DNA of 64,000 nt from Hydrogenophaga flava NBRC 102514 (GCF_001571145.1 NZ_BCTF01000022.1:1-64000); one strand, 5' to 3'. Numbered from the stretch's first letter, positions 8,473 to 18,461 are shown. The notes: generated by a model from the sequence alone, not told the origin. A program made the numbers and translations.

Positions 8473-9993
8473 TCAACCCAGCGGGTTGATCACCCCGGCG
8501 GCCGGTATGTTGCCCTGTCCCTTCATGCTCTCGACGAACTTGAACAGGTCGGTCATGGTGAAGTGGGTTCCCGCCTTCGGCAGATCGCGCGGCGTTCCAG
8601 CGTTGAGCACGCTTTCCGGATCGTCCTTGATCAGGCCCACGATCACTTCGGCCACGATGGTGCCGCCGATCGGCCCCAGGTGCTGCCCCCCTTCGAGCAC
8701 CTCGGCTTCCTTGAGGATGTAGAACCACAGCGGCGTCTGGTGGGTCAGATGGTGCTTCTTGACCACGGCCCCCGCGGTGCCGGACTGCAGCTGCGCCGCG
8801 GTCAGTGGCGCCAGGCCCATGCGCGCGGCCACCGCCTGGCCCGACGGCAGCTTGTAGTGCCTCGCGCCGCGCAGCAGGTTCAGCTGCGCCAGGAACGGCG
8901 AGTCGGGGGCGTTGCCGATGCGCAGCTTGTCGGTGAGCGCGGCGTCGAGGGCAAAGGCGCGCTGGGCGTTGGCGCCCAGGCCGTCGAACATCTGGCGCCA
9001 GTCGAGCAGCCAGTTGGTGGGGTAGCGGGTGCCGCCGAGGAAGCCGCCGTCGCCGGTGAAGGTGAAGGCCAGGCGGAAGTCCGAGAACTGCGGGCCCGCC
9101 GCGAAGTTGAACACCTTGTTGAAGTTGTAGGCCGGGCGCACCATGCTGTGGCCGAAGCGGTAGGCGGCGCCCGAGAACTCCAGCGGCATGTAGGGCGAGC
9201 TGGCAAGGTAGCCGGGACCGATCAGGTAGTACTTCAGCTCCTTGAGCGCGTTCTTCACGTTCTTGGCGCCCGCCACCGCCGGCAGGTATTCGTGCAGCAC
9301 GATCTGCTGGTAGTGGTGGGTCACCACCTTGCGCACGTCGGCGAACGAGAGCTCGGGAAAGCGCAGGCTGACCGCGTTGTGGAAGTGCAGCATGGTGCGG
9401 TGCAGCTGCGCCACGATGAGGTTTTCGTCGTTGCGCTTGTCGCCCAGCACCGCCGTGCGTTCGGGCAGGCCGTCGGCCACGCGCGGCAGGTCGTACAGCG
9501 CGCCGTCCAGCGCCTGCACCTGCGCGTCACCCCCTCCTGGCGCGGCCGCGGGCACCGCCTGCGCCGGCCCCACCAACATTTGGGCCGAGGCGGTGGTGGT
9601 GTTGCGCTGGTAAAGGTAGGGCTGGTCGCGCGGGCCGGAGCCGTACACGCTGTCCAGGTCGAGCGCGGGTGTCCGGAAGTTGACCAGGTCGTCCACGTCC
9701 ACCGCGTTCTCGCCCAGGCTGGTGGGGTCGAAGGTCATGTCGTGGTCGACGAACTGGCCGAAGTAGGTGAAGCCGGCGGGAATGACACCGTCCTTGCGTT
9801 CGGCCACGTGCATGGCCTCGCCCAGCTCGCGCAGGATGACCTCGTCCTGGGCCGGGTTGCCGGTGGTCCAGGGCACGGCGGCGAGTTCGGGGAAGAGCAG
9901 GCCGAAGCGGCCGGGCTTCTGCAGGTTGCTGCGGGTGGGGTTGGCGTTGTCGGTGCTGTACCCGTGGCTGCGGGCGTGGGGTTTCTGATCCAT
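8473..9993 (-). CDS. haem peroxidase of the animal (peroxidase-cyclooxygenase) superfamily
   Basis: 506 aa, no signal peptide. Residues characteristic of the superfamily are present: the distal motif GQFVDHDMTF with Gln80, Asp83 and His84 spaced as Gln91/Asp94/His95 of myeloperoxidase, and a proximal-type RFGHSMV with His282. GDKRNDENLIVAQLHRTML matches the conserved segment between them. Family members oxidise halides or organic substrates with peroxide, with haem often ester-linked through the distal Asp. The start at 9993 has AGGAG 8 nt upstream; more upstream in-frame codons lack this. The physiological role in bacteria is poorly known. Confidence 0.85.
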   Translation of the reverse strand: MDQKPHARSHGYSTDNANPTRSNLQKPGRFGLLFPELAAVPWTTGNPAQDEVILRELGEAMHVAERKDGVIPAGFTYFGQFVDHDMTFDPTSLGENAVDVDDLVNFRTPALDLDSVYGSGPRDQPYLYQRNTTTASAQMLVGPAQAVPAAAPGGGDAQVQALDGALYDLPRVADGLPERTAVLGDKRNDENLIVAQLHRTMLHFHNAVSLRFPELSFADVRKVVTHHYQQIVLHEYLPAVAGAKNVKNALKELKYYLIGPGYLASSPYMPLEFSGAAYRFGHSMVRPAYNFNKVFNFAAGPQFSDFRLAFTFTGDGGFLGGTRYPTNWLLDWRQMFDGLGANAQRAFALDAALTDKLRIGNAPDSPFLAQLNLLRGARHYKLPSGQAVAARMGLAPLTAAQLQSGTAGAVVKKHHLTHQTPLWFYILKEAEVLEGGQHLGPIGGTIVAEVIVGLIKDDPESVLNAGTPRDLPKAGTHFTMTDLFKFVESMKGQGNIPAAGVINPLG

Positions 9994-10350
9994 CGTGACA
10001 CTCCTGAAAGGCGCGGACATGGTCCGCTCAGACATGGATGACAGATTCACGTGGGCGAAGGCTGCTCCCCAGAGCTTGTACTTCTGCAGCGCTGCTCTCG
10101 ATGATCCGCCGCGGTGCCGGTCAGGCGCCATGGCGCGGCGCGTTTCCAGCGGCGGCGATGCTATGCCCGCCCTCTCGCGGGCGAATCCACCGCCGGAGGG
10201 ATCAAGGGGCGCGGGTTGTTTCAGGCACGTAACAGCGCGACATGGCCACGTATAGAGACGCCCGCGCATCGGCGGTCAGCACCATTTGGGTGCCGATACA
10301 AACACACACAAAAAAGCCGGCCCGCGGGGCGGTGACGCCGGCCGTGGCCG
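9994..10350. other. 357-bp intergenic region between the peroxidase gene and queC
   Basis: No convincing gene in either strand. It holds the upstream region of the peroxidase gene (Shine-Dalgarno just above 9993), a perfect 12-bp palindrome GCGCCATGGCGC at 10125-10136, a GCCCGC/GCGGGC inverted repeat near 10165-10185 and, at its right end, the queC terminator. Nothing else was recognised. Confidence 0.6.
10310..10342 (-). terminator. Rho-independent terminator of queC
   Basis: On the minus strand GCCGGC (10342-10337), a GC-rich loop, then GCCGGC (10321-10316) is followed directly by six T residues. It begins 9 bp after the queC stop. Confidence 0.7.
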
Positions 10351-11094
10351 TCACGCCGCGCGGTACCCCGACCACCCCCGCGCCCGCAGCTCGCACGCCG
10401 GGCATTGGCCGCAGCCGTAGCCCCAGTCGTGCCGGTGCTCGCGGTCGCCGAGGTAGCAGGTGTGGGTGTGTTCGACGATCAGGTCGACCAACGCGTTGCC
10501 GCCGCCCTCCACGCCCGAGTCTTCTCCGAGTTCGTGCGCGAGCTGCCAGGTCTGGGCCTTGTCGATCCACATCAGCGGTGTGTCGATGAGGAAGCGGTGG
10601 TCCATGCCGAGGGACAGCGCCACCTGCAGCGCCTTCATGGTGTCGTCGCGGCAGTCGGGGTAGCCGCTGAAGTCGGTTTCGCAGACGCCGGTGACGATGA
10701 CCTGGATGTCGCGCCGGTAGGCCAGTGCCGCGGCGAGCGTGAGGAACAGCAGGTTGCGGCCGGGCACGAAGGTGTTGGGCAGGCCGCTGGCCTCCATCTT
10801 GAAGGCCATGTCGCGGGTCAGCGAGGTTTCGCTGACCTTGCCCAGCACGGCCAGATCGAGCAGGTGGTCTTCGCCCAGGCGCCCGGCCCAGGCCGGAAAC
10901 TGCTCGCGCAGCTTCTGCAGCACCACGGTGCGCGCCTGCAGTTCCACGCTGTGGCGCTGGCCGTAGTCGAAGCCCAGCGTTTCGACGCGTGGGTAGCGTG
11001 CGAGGGCGTGGACGAGGCAGGTGGTGGAGTCCTGCCCACCGGAGAACAGGACGAGGGCGCTGGTGTGGTGGGCGGTGCGGGTCGGGGCGTTCAT
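10351..11094 (-). CDS. queC: 7-cyano-7-deazaguanine synthase QueC
   Basis: 247 aa. QueC converts 7-carboxy-7-deazaguanine to preQ0 with ATP and ammonia in the queuosine tRNA-modification pathway. The PP-loop is at the N-terminus ([12 protein letters not shown], about residues 16-27) and the zinc site is formed by Cys213, Cys228, Cys231 and Cys234 (CYLGDREHR...GCGQCPAC). Length matches the family (220-250 aa). It appears to be a single-gene unit: other que genes are not in the window, and a terminator follows immediately. Confidence 0.96.
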   Translation of the reverse strand: MNAPTRTAHHTSALVLFSGGQDSTTCLVHALARYPRVETLGFDYGQRHSVELQARTVVLQKLREQFPAWAGRLGEDHLLDLAVLGKVSETSLTRDMAFKMEASGLPNTFVPGRNLLFLTLAAALAYRRDIQVIVTGVCETDFSGYPDCRDDTMKALQVALSLGMDHRFLIDTPLMWIDKAQTWQLAHELGEDSGVEGGGNALVDLIVEHTHTCYLGDREHRHDWGYGCGQCPACELRARGWSGYRAA

Positions 11095-11135
11095 GCGCCG
11101 ATGGTAGCGACCCGTGCAGCGTCGGAGCGTGGGGG

Positions 11136-12389
11136 CTACCCTCTGAGCGGCGCGGCTGGAGCCGGCGCCAGTCCGTGGTCGCGACTGGTGGCCAGCATGC
11201 GCAGCAGCCCTCGGTTGGCGTGTTCGAGCGAGACCTCGTGCTGCTCGCAGATGCCCTGCAGCCGGTCGATGCGGTCGGCGTCGCCCTGCGCCCGTGCGAT
11301 GTCCAGCAGCGGATGGTAGGGCCCCATGTGGCTGAGCAAAGCATCGGCGACGCGCGGCGACAGCGGCAGGTGGCCGATCAGCTGGGCCAGCGGTTCGTGC
11401 AGCAGCCGGTCGAGCTGGCCGAAGATGGCGGTGGTGTAGACCTCGGCGCGCAGCGCCTCGTCGGACCCGGGGTCGAGCAGGTGCTGGGCCAGCCGCGCCT
11501 GCATCACACGGCCGTAGCGCACCGGGTGCAGGGCCATGTCCTCGTCGGCACCGGCCTGCTGCTCGGCCAGCCAGCGGTCCAGCGCCGAGAAGCCCAGCAT
11601 CATGATGGCGTGGCGCAGCGCGCCGATCTCGTGGCGGCCGCCGTACAACGCGGAGTTCACGCGCAGCAGCAGGCGGTAGGCCAGCACCGGGTCCTGTCGG
11701 ACGTAGCGCTCCACCCGTTCGATGGAGGCGTCATTTTCCAGCGCCTGCCGGATCAGGGCGATGGCCACCGGGTCGCAGCCGGGCGCGCGGTGGCGGGTGG
11801 CGTGCAGCACGTCGTCGTCGGGCCAGCCCAGCACACCCCAGGCGCCCGCCTCGTCGAGGCAGTGGTCGGCCAGCGCGCGGCTGCAGGCGTTGCGGTAGAT
11901 CTGCCCCGACCGGATCGGGCTGGGCCGGGGCGGCACGGGCGCCGCCGCGGTGGGACGGCTCTGCAGGGCCTCCAGGGCGTCGGCCGCGTCCAGATGCAGC
12001 AGGCTGCGCACGTCCAGCGGCACGTTGTACTGGTGGCGCACCTCGGCGAAGTCCGCGCGGCGGATGAGCTGGTGGCCGTGCTGCACGGCCTGCGACAGCA
12101 GGGCCAGGCTTTCCGGGCGGCCGAACAGCGCCGACGGCACTTCCAGGCAGGTGTTGGGCACCGGCGCGCAGCGCAGCGCCTGGTGCAGCAGCGCGGGTGA
12201 TTCCAGCGCGAGGATGAGCATGGGCGCGGCGACCGGCCAGTCGTCGCCCAGCACCTGCATCAGGTGGGCCGCGTCGACCGAGGTCGGGTCGGTCGGCAGC
12301 ACCGTCAGGCGCACCGCCGCAAGCAGCCGGTGCCGGTTCCAGACCGGCTGGTAGGCCATCGCGACGCTGTCAAGGACGGTGTGGCTCAT
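11136..12389 (-). CDS. degenerate EAL plus HDOD domain signalling protein
   Basis: 417 aa. The N-terminus ([20 protein letters not shown]) and the segment to about residue 190 resemble a truncated EAL-fold domain lacking the catalytic E-A-L signature, so no phosphodiesterase activity is expected. An HDOD domain follows (about 195-400: [40 protein letters not shown]), a non-catalytic HD fold. This architecture matches YuxH/CdgJ-like proteins, some of which influence motility and c-di-GMP signalling. Its location next to the flg cluster, 19 bp downstream of flgL on the same strand, is suggestive of such a role. Confidence 0.75.
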   Translation of the reverse strand: MSHTVLDSVAMAYQPVWNRHRLLAAVRLTVLPTDPTSVDAAHLMQVLGDDWPVAAPMLILALESPALLHQALRCAPVPNTCLEVPSALFGRPESLALLSQAVQHGHQLIRRADFAEVRHQYNVPLDVRSLLHLDAADALEALQSRPTAAAPVPPRPSPIRSGQIYRNACSRALADHCLDEAGAWGVLGWPDDDVLHATRHRAPGCDPVAIALIRQALENDASIERVERYVRQDPVLAYRLLLRVNSALYGGRHEIGALRHAIMMLGFSALDRWLAEQQAGADEDMALHPVRYGRVMQARLAQHLLDPGSDEALRAEVYTTAIFGQLDRLLHEPLAQLIGHLPLSPRVADALLSHMGPYHPLLDIARAQGDADRIDRLQGICEQHEVSLEHANRGLLRMLATSRDHGLAPAPAAPLRG

Positions 12390-12408
12390 GCGGCGGGTCC
12401 GGTGTCGG

Positions 12409-13629
12409 CTACAGGTACTGGAACAGCGAGAGCTTCTGGATCGAAGCGTAGGACTGGAGCGCCGCCTGGGCCCCCACTTCCATGGTCTTGAACTCCGAAT
12501 AGGCCTTGACCAGATCGATGTCCACGAGCCGGGAGTTCTCGATGGTGTGGTCGGCCTCGCGGTTGCCGAGCATGTTGTCCATCGAGTCGGCGCGGTTGAG
12601 CCACTCGCCAGCCTGCGCGCGGGCCATCAGCATGCGCTCGTGCCCGGCGTCGAGTTCGGTCAGGGCGCGGCCGAGGTTGTGGGTGCGCTGGGCGGCGTCG
12701 CCGCTGCTGCCGTTGTCCAGGCGCAGGGTGTCGATGGCGTCCTGCATCACCTTGAACATGTCGGTCGGCGCGTTGGACGGGGTGATGTCCAGCTGGTCAC
12801 CGGCGCGCGGATCGCCAGTGAGCTTGAAGGACATGCCGTCGAACTCGATCTGCGATCCGCTGCTGTAGGGCATGCCGGTCTGGCCGGCCACGGGGGTGCC
12901 GGTGGTCACGTCGACCACGCTGTACTGCATGGCGCCGGCGGTGCCGCTGAAGTCGATGCGGTAGTCGTGGCCGGTGAGCGCCGAGGGGTCGCTCACCTGG
13001 CCGGTGTCGGCGCGCAGGCTGCCGGTATTGCCGGCGGCCAGGTCGATGGAGAAGGTGCCGTTGCCGGCGGGAATGCGCATCCAGATGGCCTCGCCGTCCA
13101 TGGCGTTGGGCAGCTGGTTGTCGCCAGCGGCCTTCTGGCCACGCTGACCATCGAAGCGCACCTCGTTGCTGCCGCTGCCGAACTCCTGCACGAAGGGTGT
13201 GGGCGAACCGCCGAGACCGCCGAACAGGCTCTGCCCGGTGCTGTTCTGGCGGTTCGCCGCCGCGAACAGCTGCTCGCGCAGCCCTTCGATTTCCTTGGCC
13301 AGCGCCTGGCGTTCGGTGGGGCCGTAGCCGGCGTTGCCGCCCGCGATGATCAGTTCGCGCACCCGCTGCACCAGGTCGCCCGCTTCTCCCAGCGCGCTCT
13401 CGGCCTGCTGGATGCTGGTGCGCGAGGACTCCAGCGCGCGCTGGTCGGTCTGCACGCGCGAGAGCCGGGTCTGCACCGCTTCGGACAGGGCGGCGGCCAC
13501 GGGGTCGTCGCTGGCGCGCAGCACCTGTTTGCCGCTGGAAATGCGCTCCTGTTGCGCAGCCATCTCCGCCTGGCGCTTGGTGAGCTGGGCGATGGTGGTG
13601 TCGTAGGCGTGGGCGGTGGCGACTCTCAT
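12409..13629 (-). CDS. flgL: flagellar hook-filament junction protein FlgL (HAP3)
   Basis: 406 aa. FlgL joins the hook (via FlgK) to the filament outside the cell and is exported by the flagellar type III apparatus. The N-terminal helical region (KRQAEMAAQQERISSGKQVL, then ASDDPVAAALSEA) and the C-terminal AQAALQSYASIQKLSLFQYL are flagellin-like heptad-repeat D0/D1 segments characteristic of FlgL. It is the last flg gene of the flgBCDEFGHIJKL run, 17 bp after flgK. Confidence 0.95.
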   Translation of the reverse strand: MRVATAHAYDTTIAQLTKRQAEMAAQQERISSGKQVLRASDDPVAAALSEAVQTRLSRVQTDQRALESSRTSIQQAESALGEAGDLVQRVRELIIAGGNAGYGPTERQALAKEIEGLREQLFAAANRQNSTGQSLFGGLGGSPTPFVQEFGSGSNEVRFDGQRGQKAAGDNQLPNAMDGEAIWMRIPAGNGTFSIDLAAGNTGSLRADTGQVSDPSALTGHDYRIDFSGTAGAMQYSVVDVTTGTPVAGQTGMPYSSGSQIEFDGMSFKLTGDPRAGDQLDITPSNAPTDMFKVMQDAIDTLRLDNGSSGDAAQRTHNLGRALTELDAGHERMLMARAQAGEWLNRADSMDNMLGNREADHTIENSRLVDIDLVKAYSEFKTMEVGAQAALQSYASIQKLSLFQYL

Positions 13630-13646
13630 GTCGGTGCTCCGGTGGA

Positions 13647-15557
13647 TCAGCGCATGGTCTGAATCAGCGTGTCGAACGTGCCCTGGGCGATCTGCATGTA
13701 CTTGGCAGCGGCCTGGTAGGCCTGCTGGTACTGCAGCAGGCGCGCGGCCTCCTCGTCCAGGTTGACGCCCGAGACCGCGGCGCGCGCGGCCTCGTTGCTG
13801 GCGGCCACCTGGCCGGAGTAGCTGGCGGCGAACTGCGCGCCCTGCACCCGCGTGCCGATGTCGGAGAGCACCGAGCTGTAGCCGTTGGCGAGCGAGACGC
13901 CGTCGAAGGTGGCGAGGTCGCGCAGCGCAAGCATGCCGCCGGCGTTGCCACCGTTCTGCGCGTAGTTGGTCGTGGGCGCTGCGGTGATGGCGAAGCTGTC
14001 GCCCGCAGACGGGTTGCCACGCAGCGTGAGACTCCAGCCGTTGAACTGCAGCGGCTGGCCGGGCGTGTAGTTGTAGCTCGGCGGCGGGCCCACGTTGTCG
14101 GGCGGCGGGTTGCCGGGGCCCAGGCCGGTGGCGGTGAAGCTGCCGTCGGCCAGGAAGGTCAGGGTCACCGGGTCGGTGAGGTTGGCCGACGGCTCCACGG
14201 GGTACAGGCTCACGACGCCCATGCCGCTGGTGTTGCCACTGCCGGGCGTGACCATCACCGGGCTGGCCGCGGCCAGGCGGTCGGCCGCGCTCACGGCCAT
14301 CTGCATGTTGCGGGCAGCGGCCGCAAACGGCCGCACGAGGAAGCCGTCGCCCGTGGCGGTGGCGCCGCTGTCGATCTGGAAACTCAGGCCGTCGAGCTCG
14401 GCCGGCAGGCCGGCGAAGGAGCTGATCTGGCCGTCGGCGAGGCGCACGATGTCGACGCCGGTGGCCGTGAAATTGACCTGGTAGTCGGACGGCTTGAGGG
14501 CCGTGGGGTCGCTGACCTCGGCATGCATCGCCGCGTTGCCGGTGTTGGTGGACAAGGGCAGGCCGGCCACATCGGCCGGGGGCACGAAGAAGGGCTCGCC
14601 GGTGCCGCCCTGCAGGTTCACACCGAGCGCGTGCTGGGTGTTCACCGTCGTGGCCAGCGCCAGCGCCATGCGGCCGATCTGGTTGGTGACGTCCTTCAGG
14701 TCCTCGTCGATGAACTGCATGACGCCGCCCAGCTCGCCGCCCAGGGCGCTGCCGGAGAGTTCCATGGACGAGCCGCCCTGCTGGAACTGGATGCGCTGCT
14801 GCGAGCCGTCGGTGCTGTCGGGCACCACGGCCAGGCGGGCAGCGCCGCTGCCCAGCACCAGCGGCTGGCTGCCGGCGACGAACACGTTGATGCGGCCGTC
14901 GTCGGCGTTCACCGTGCTCACCTGCACCAGCTTGCTGAGCTCGCCGATGAGCTGGTCGCGCTGGTCCAGCAAGTCGTTGGGTTCTCCGGCGCTGCCCTGG
15001 TTCTCCATGATCTTCTGGTTGATCTTGGCGATGTCCTCGGCCAGCCGGTTGATGTTGTTCACCGTGTCGCCCACCTGCTGGCGGGCGCTGGTGGTCAGGA
15101 TGTCCAGCTGGCCGGCGGTGTCGCGCAGGCGCGAGGCGATCTCCTCGCCGCGCCCGATCACCACCGAACGGGCCGCCATGTTGGTGGGCGACGAGGCCAC
15201 GTCCGACCAGGCGTTGAGCAGGTCGTTCATTGCCGCACCCAGGCCGCTCTCACCGGTCGGGAAGATGTTTTCCAGCTGCGCCAGCCGCGCCAGGCGCTCG
15301 CTGTCGGCGGACGCCACCGAGCTGGAGAGCTGGGCCTCGCGGGTGAGGTAGGCGTCGTGCATGCGTGCCACGGTGCCCAGCTCGACGCCCTTGCCGAGGT
15401 AGAAGCCCCCCATCGCCTGATAGCCCGCGCTGCGCATCTCCACCGTCTGGCGCGAATAGCCGGCGGTGTTGACGTTGGCGATGTTGTGCCCGATGACCTG
15501 CAGCGCCGCCAGATTGGCGGTGAGGGCCTGGGAGCCGATGTTGAGTGCGGACGACAT
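13647..15557 (-). CDS. flgK: flagellar hook-associated protein FlgK (HAP1)
   Basis: 636 aa. FlgK is the first hook-filament junction zone. The N-terminus carries the rod/hook motif (LQVIGHNIANVNTAGYSRQ) and the C-terminus the matching helical segment (EEAARLLQYQQAYQAAAKYM). The central region, about residues 300-540, is variable as expected. It lies 16 bp after flgJ and 17 bp before flgL, in one polycistronic run. Confidence 0.96.
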   Translation of the reverse strand: MSSALNIGSQALTANLAALQVIGHNIANVNTAGYSRQTVEMRSAGYQAMGGFYLGKGVELGTVARMHDAYLTREAQLSSSVASADSERLARLAQLENIFPTGESGLGAAMNDLLNAWSDVASSPTNMAARSVVIGRGEEIASRLRDTAGQLDILTTSARQQVGDTVNNINRLAEDIAKINQKIMENQGSAGEPNDLLDQRDQLIGELSKLVQVSTVNADDGRINVFVAGSQPLVLGSGAARLAVVPDSTDGSQQRIQFQQGGSSMELSGSALGGELGGVMQFIDEDLKDVTNQIGRMALALATTVNTQHALGVNLQGGTGEPFFVPPADVAGLPLSTNTGNAAMHAEVSDPTALKPSDYQVNFTATGVDIVRLADGQISSFAGLPAELDGLSFQIDSGATATGDGFLVRPFAAAARNMQMAVSAADRLAAASPVMVTPGSGNTSGMGVVSLYPVEPSANLTDPVTLTFLADGSFTATGLGPGNPPPDNVGPPPSYNYTPGQPLQFNGWSLTLRGNPSAGDSFAITAAPTTNYAQNGGNAGGMLALRDLATFDGVSLANGYSSVLSDIGTRVQGAQFAASYSGQVAASNEAARAAVSGVNLDEEAARLLQYQQAYQAAAKYMQIAQGTFDTLIQTMR

Positions 15558-15573
15558 GGCGGTGTTCCTGCGC

Positions 15574-16611
15574 TCAGTTCAGGGCAGAGACCTGCGCGCG
15601 CTGCAGGTTGAGCGTCATGTTGATCGCCCGGCTGAGCTTGGCCGCGTACTGCGGGTCGGTGGCGTAGCCGGCGCGCTGCAGGCTGCTGGCAAAGCCGTTC
15701 ACCGAGCCGATCTGGTCCATGGCCTTGTCGTAGCGCGGGCTGCGCGTGATCAGGCGCGCGTAGTCGCGGAAGGAGTCGGCGTAGGAGTCGTAGGCACGGA
15801 AGCGCGCCGTGGTCTTGCGCGGCACGCCGTCGACATATTCGGTGGTCGTCACCTCGGCCACCTTGCCCTTCCACGAGGACGTGGCCTTGATGCCGAACAG
15901 GTTGTGGGACGGCGTGCCGTCGCGCATGCGGATCTCGCTCTTGCCCCAGCCAGTCTCGTGGCCGGCCTGGCCGATCATGTAGCCGGCCGGAATGCCCGAT
16001 TCGCGCGCCACGGTGGCCGCCGCCTGCTGATGCTCCTGCACGAAAGCAGCGTGGCGCTGGCTGGGCGACATGGCGCGCCGTGCGGCGGCCGAGGTCTGGT
16101 CGGTGGTGGTGGCGGCAGCAGCGGCTGCACCGGTGGCGCCCGCGGCCGGCGCGTACTTGAGCAGGTTGCGCAGGTCCGAGCGCTTGAGCGGCTTGAACTC
16201 TGTCGCGCTGCCGGCACCGGCCGTGCTGGCCGACGTGGTGCCGGCCGGGGCATCGCCCGACGCGTCGGTGCCCGTGCCGGCCTTGGCCTGCGCCGCGTTC
16301 ATCTGGCGGCTGAGCTGGCGCTCGATCGACTCGCTCAGCCCGCCGGGCAGGCCCGAGAGCTGCACCGCCATCTGCTGGTCGAGCAGGTCGGTGCCCAGGT
16401 CGCTGCCCTGGCCTTCGAGCAGGCCGGACTTCTGGGTTGCGTCGCGCATGCTCTTGATGAGCTCGCGCATGAACAGCGACTCGAACTGCTTGGCCGCTTC
16501 CTTGAGCGCACCCTTGCCACCATCGCCCTCTTTGGCGGCGCTGTACTTCAGCGCATTGAGCGCGCCCGGGTCGGCGGCCAGGCCCTGGGTGGTGGGTTGA
16601 AGGGATGACAT
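15574..16611 (-). CDS. flgJ: FlgJ: rod-capping protein with peptidoglycan hydrolase domain
   Basis: 345 aa. The N-terminal rod-binding domain (about 15-110: AAKQFESLFMRELIKSMRDA) caps the growing rod. The C-terminal half (about 185-335) is a beta-N-acetylglucosaminidase domain with AGHETGWGKSEI and HNLFGIKA, which opens the periplasmic peptidoglycan. This is the two-domain form typical of beta- and gamma-proteobacteria. An Ala/Thr-rich linker joins the domains. The stop of flgI is 4 bp upstream of this start. Confidence 0.95.
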   Translation of the reverse strand: MSSLQPTTQGLAADPGALNALKYSAAKEGDGGKGALKEAAKQFESLFMRELIKSMRDATQKSGLLEGQGSDLGTDLLDQQMAVQLSGLPGGLSESIERQLSRQMNAAQAKAGTGTDASGDAPAGTTSASTAGAGSATEFKPLKRSDLRNLLKYAPAAGATGAAAAAATTTDQTSAAARRAMSPSQRHAAFVQEHQQAAATVARESGIPAGYMIGQAGHETGWGKSEIRMRDGTPSHNLFGIKATSSWKGKVAEVTTTEYVDGVPRKTTARFRAYDSYADSFRDYARLITRSPRYDKAMDQIGSVNGFASSLQRAGYATDPQYAAKLSRAINMTLNLQRAQVSALN

Positions 16612-16615
16612 GGCG

Positions 16616-17770
16616 TCAGATCACTTCGAGTTCGGCGTTCATGGCGCCGGCGGCCTTGATCGCCTGCAGGATCGCGAGCAGGTCCTGCGGCGTGGCGCCC
16701 AGGCCGTTGAGCATGCGCACCAGGTCGGCCAGCTGCGGCGCGGCGTCCATCTTGATGAGCGCACCGCTGTCCTGGCTGATCTTGATGTCGGTCTTCTCGC
16801 CCACCACGGTCTGGCCCTGCGACAGCGGGTTGGGCTGGCTGACCACCGGGGTCGAGCTGATGCTGACCGAGAGGTTGCCGTGCGCGACCGCGCAGGGGCC
16901 GAGCGTGACGGCCTGGTTCATGACGATGGAGCCGGTGCGGGTGTTGATGATCACCTTCGCCACCGGGATCGTGGCCTCCAGCGGGATCTCCTCGATCTCG
17001 GCCATGAAGCTCACGCGCGAATCGGGGTTGGCCGGCGCGCGCAGGCGCACCAGGCGGCCGTCCAGCGCACTGGCCACGCCGGTGCCCATGCGGTCATTGA
17101 TGGCCTGCGCCACGCGGCGCGCGGTCTGGAAGTCGGCCGAGTTCAGGCCCAGGTCGATGGTGTCGCCGAAGGCGAAAGCCGTCGGCACGGCGCGTTCGAC
17201 CTGCGCCCCGGAAGGGATGCGGCCGGCGCTGAGGTGGTTGATCTGCACCTTGCTGCCGCCGCCCGAGGCGCCGGCACCGCCGACCAGCAGGTTGCCCTGG
17301 GCCAGCGCATAGATTTCGCCGTCCGCGCCCTTGAGCGGCGTGGTGATGAGCGTGCCGCCGCGCAGCGACTTGGCGCTGCCCATGGACGAGACGGTCACGT
17401 CGATCATCTGTCCCGGCTGGGCGAACGCGGGCAGTTGCGCAGTCACCAGCACCGCCGCCACGTTCTTCATCTGTACCTTGGCGTCGGCCGGCAGGGTCAG
17501 GCCCAGCTGCTGCAGGTAGTTGTTCATGCCCTGCGAGGTGTAGGGCATCTGGGTGGTCTGGTCGCCTGTGCCGTCCAGGCCCACCACCAGGCCGAAACCG
17601 GTGAGCTGGTTGGTGCGCACGCCCTGCACCGCCGCGATCTCCTTGATGCGCATGGCGCTGGCCGGCAGCGGCCAGCCCGTCCCGATCAGCAGGCCGATGG
17701 CCAGTGCGGACCAGGCCAGCAGGCGGCGCAGGCTGGCGTCGGAGGAAAGGGTGCGGTGCTGCGGGTTCAT
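16616..17770 (-). CDS. flgI: flagellar P-ring protein FlgI
   Basis: 384 aa. FlgI forms the P ring in the peptidoglycan layer around the rod. It has an N-terminal signal peptide (basic RR, hydrophobic core, cleavage near residue 40 at ASA) followed by the family start RIKEIAAVQGVRTNQLTGFG. VVGLDGTGDQTTQMPYTSQG and the C-terminal ADLVRMLNGLGATPQDLLA are conserved. Length is usual (about 365-385 aa). It lies in the flg operon between flgH and flgJ. Confidence 0.97.
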   Translation of the reverse strand: MNPQHRTLSSDASLRRLLAWSALAIGLLIGTGWPLPASAMRIKEIAAVQGVRTNQLTGFGLVVGLDGTGDQTTQMPYTSQGMNNYLQQLGLTLPADAKVQMKNVAAVLVTAQLPAFAQPGQMIDVTVSSMGSAKSLRGGTLITTPLKGADGEIYALAQGNLLVGGAGASGGGSKVQINHLSAGRIPSGAQVERAVPTAFAFGDTIDLGLNSADFQTARRVAQAINDRMGTGVASALDGRLVRLRAPANPDSRVSFMAEIEEIPLEATIPVAKVIINTRTGSIVMNQAVTLGPCAVAHGNLSVSISSTPVVSQPNPLSQGQTVVGEKTDIKISQDSGALIKMDAAPQLADLVRMLNGLGATPQDLLAILQAIKAAGAMNAELEVI

Positions 17771-17790
17771 GAGGGCAATGCTAGGCAGGC

Positions 17791-18453
17791 TCAGAACGGG
17801 AAAACATTCAAAAAGAACCGTCCCAACCAGCCTATTGAGAGCGCTTCGTCCACGGCGCCTCGTCCTCGCGACTCGATGCGGGCGTTGGCGACCTGGGTCG
17901 AGGCGACCGTGTTGCCCGGGCGGATGTGGCGCGGATCGATGGTGCCGGAGAACTTGAGCACGTCGACGTTGCTGTTGATGCCGATCTGCTTCTCGCCGGC
18001 CACCAGCAGGTGGCCGTTGGGCAGCACCTCCTGCACGGTGACGGTGATGAAGCCCGAGAAGTCGTTTTCGTTGGCGTTGTCGCCCTTGCCGGCGAACTCG
18101 TTGCCCGACTCGCCGCCGAGGTTGAAGTTGCGGTCGCGCGTCAGCTCCTTGGCGACGATGCCCGGGATCGCCGAGACCGAGCCCGAGGCGCTGCCGGTGC
18201 GGTTGATGTTGGCCGAGGACGACTGGCTGGCGCTGACCTTCTCGGTGATCTGGATCGTCAGCGTGTCGCCGGGCATCCGCGCGCGCGGGTCCTCGAACGC
18301 GGGCCGGTAGCGGGCGGCCGAGAACAGGCTGCCGCCGGTCTGCGCAGGGGCGGCGGTTTGTGCGTAGTTGATGGGCCGCACCGGCACCACGTCGACCGGT
18401 TTGGTCATGCAGCCGGTGAGCGCGACCGCGGCGAGCAGCAGGAGGTGTTTCAT
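17791..18453 (-). CDS. flgH: flagellar L-ring lipoprotein FlgH
   Basis: 220 aa. FlgH builds the outer-membrane L ring. A lipoprotein signal with lipobox LTGC (Cys15) starts the protein, and the family core is present (LFSAARYRPAFEDPRARMPG, GDTLTIQITEK, NGHLLVAGEKQIGIN, with the ending SIGWLGRFFLNVFPF). It lies 8 bp after flgG. Confidence 0.96.
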   Translation of the reverse strand: MKHLLLLAAVALTGCMTKPVDVVPVRPINYAQTAAPAQTGGSLFSAARYRPAFEDPRARMPGDTLTIQITEKVSASQSSSANINRTGSASGSVSAIPGIVAKELTRDRNFNLGGESGNEFAGKGDNANENDFSGFITVTVQEVLPNGHLLVAGEKQIGINSNVDVLKFSGTIDPRHIRPGNTVASTQVANARIESRGRGAVDEALSIGWLGRFFLNVFPF

Positions 18454-18461
18454 GGTCTTGC

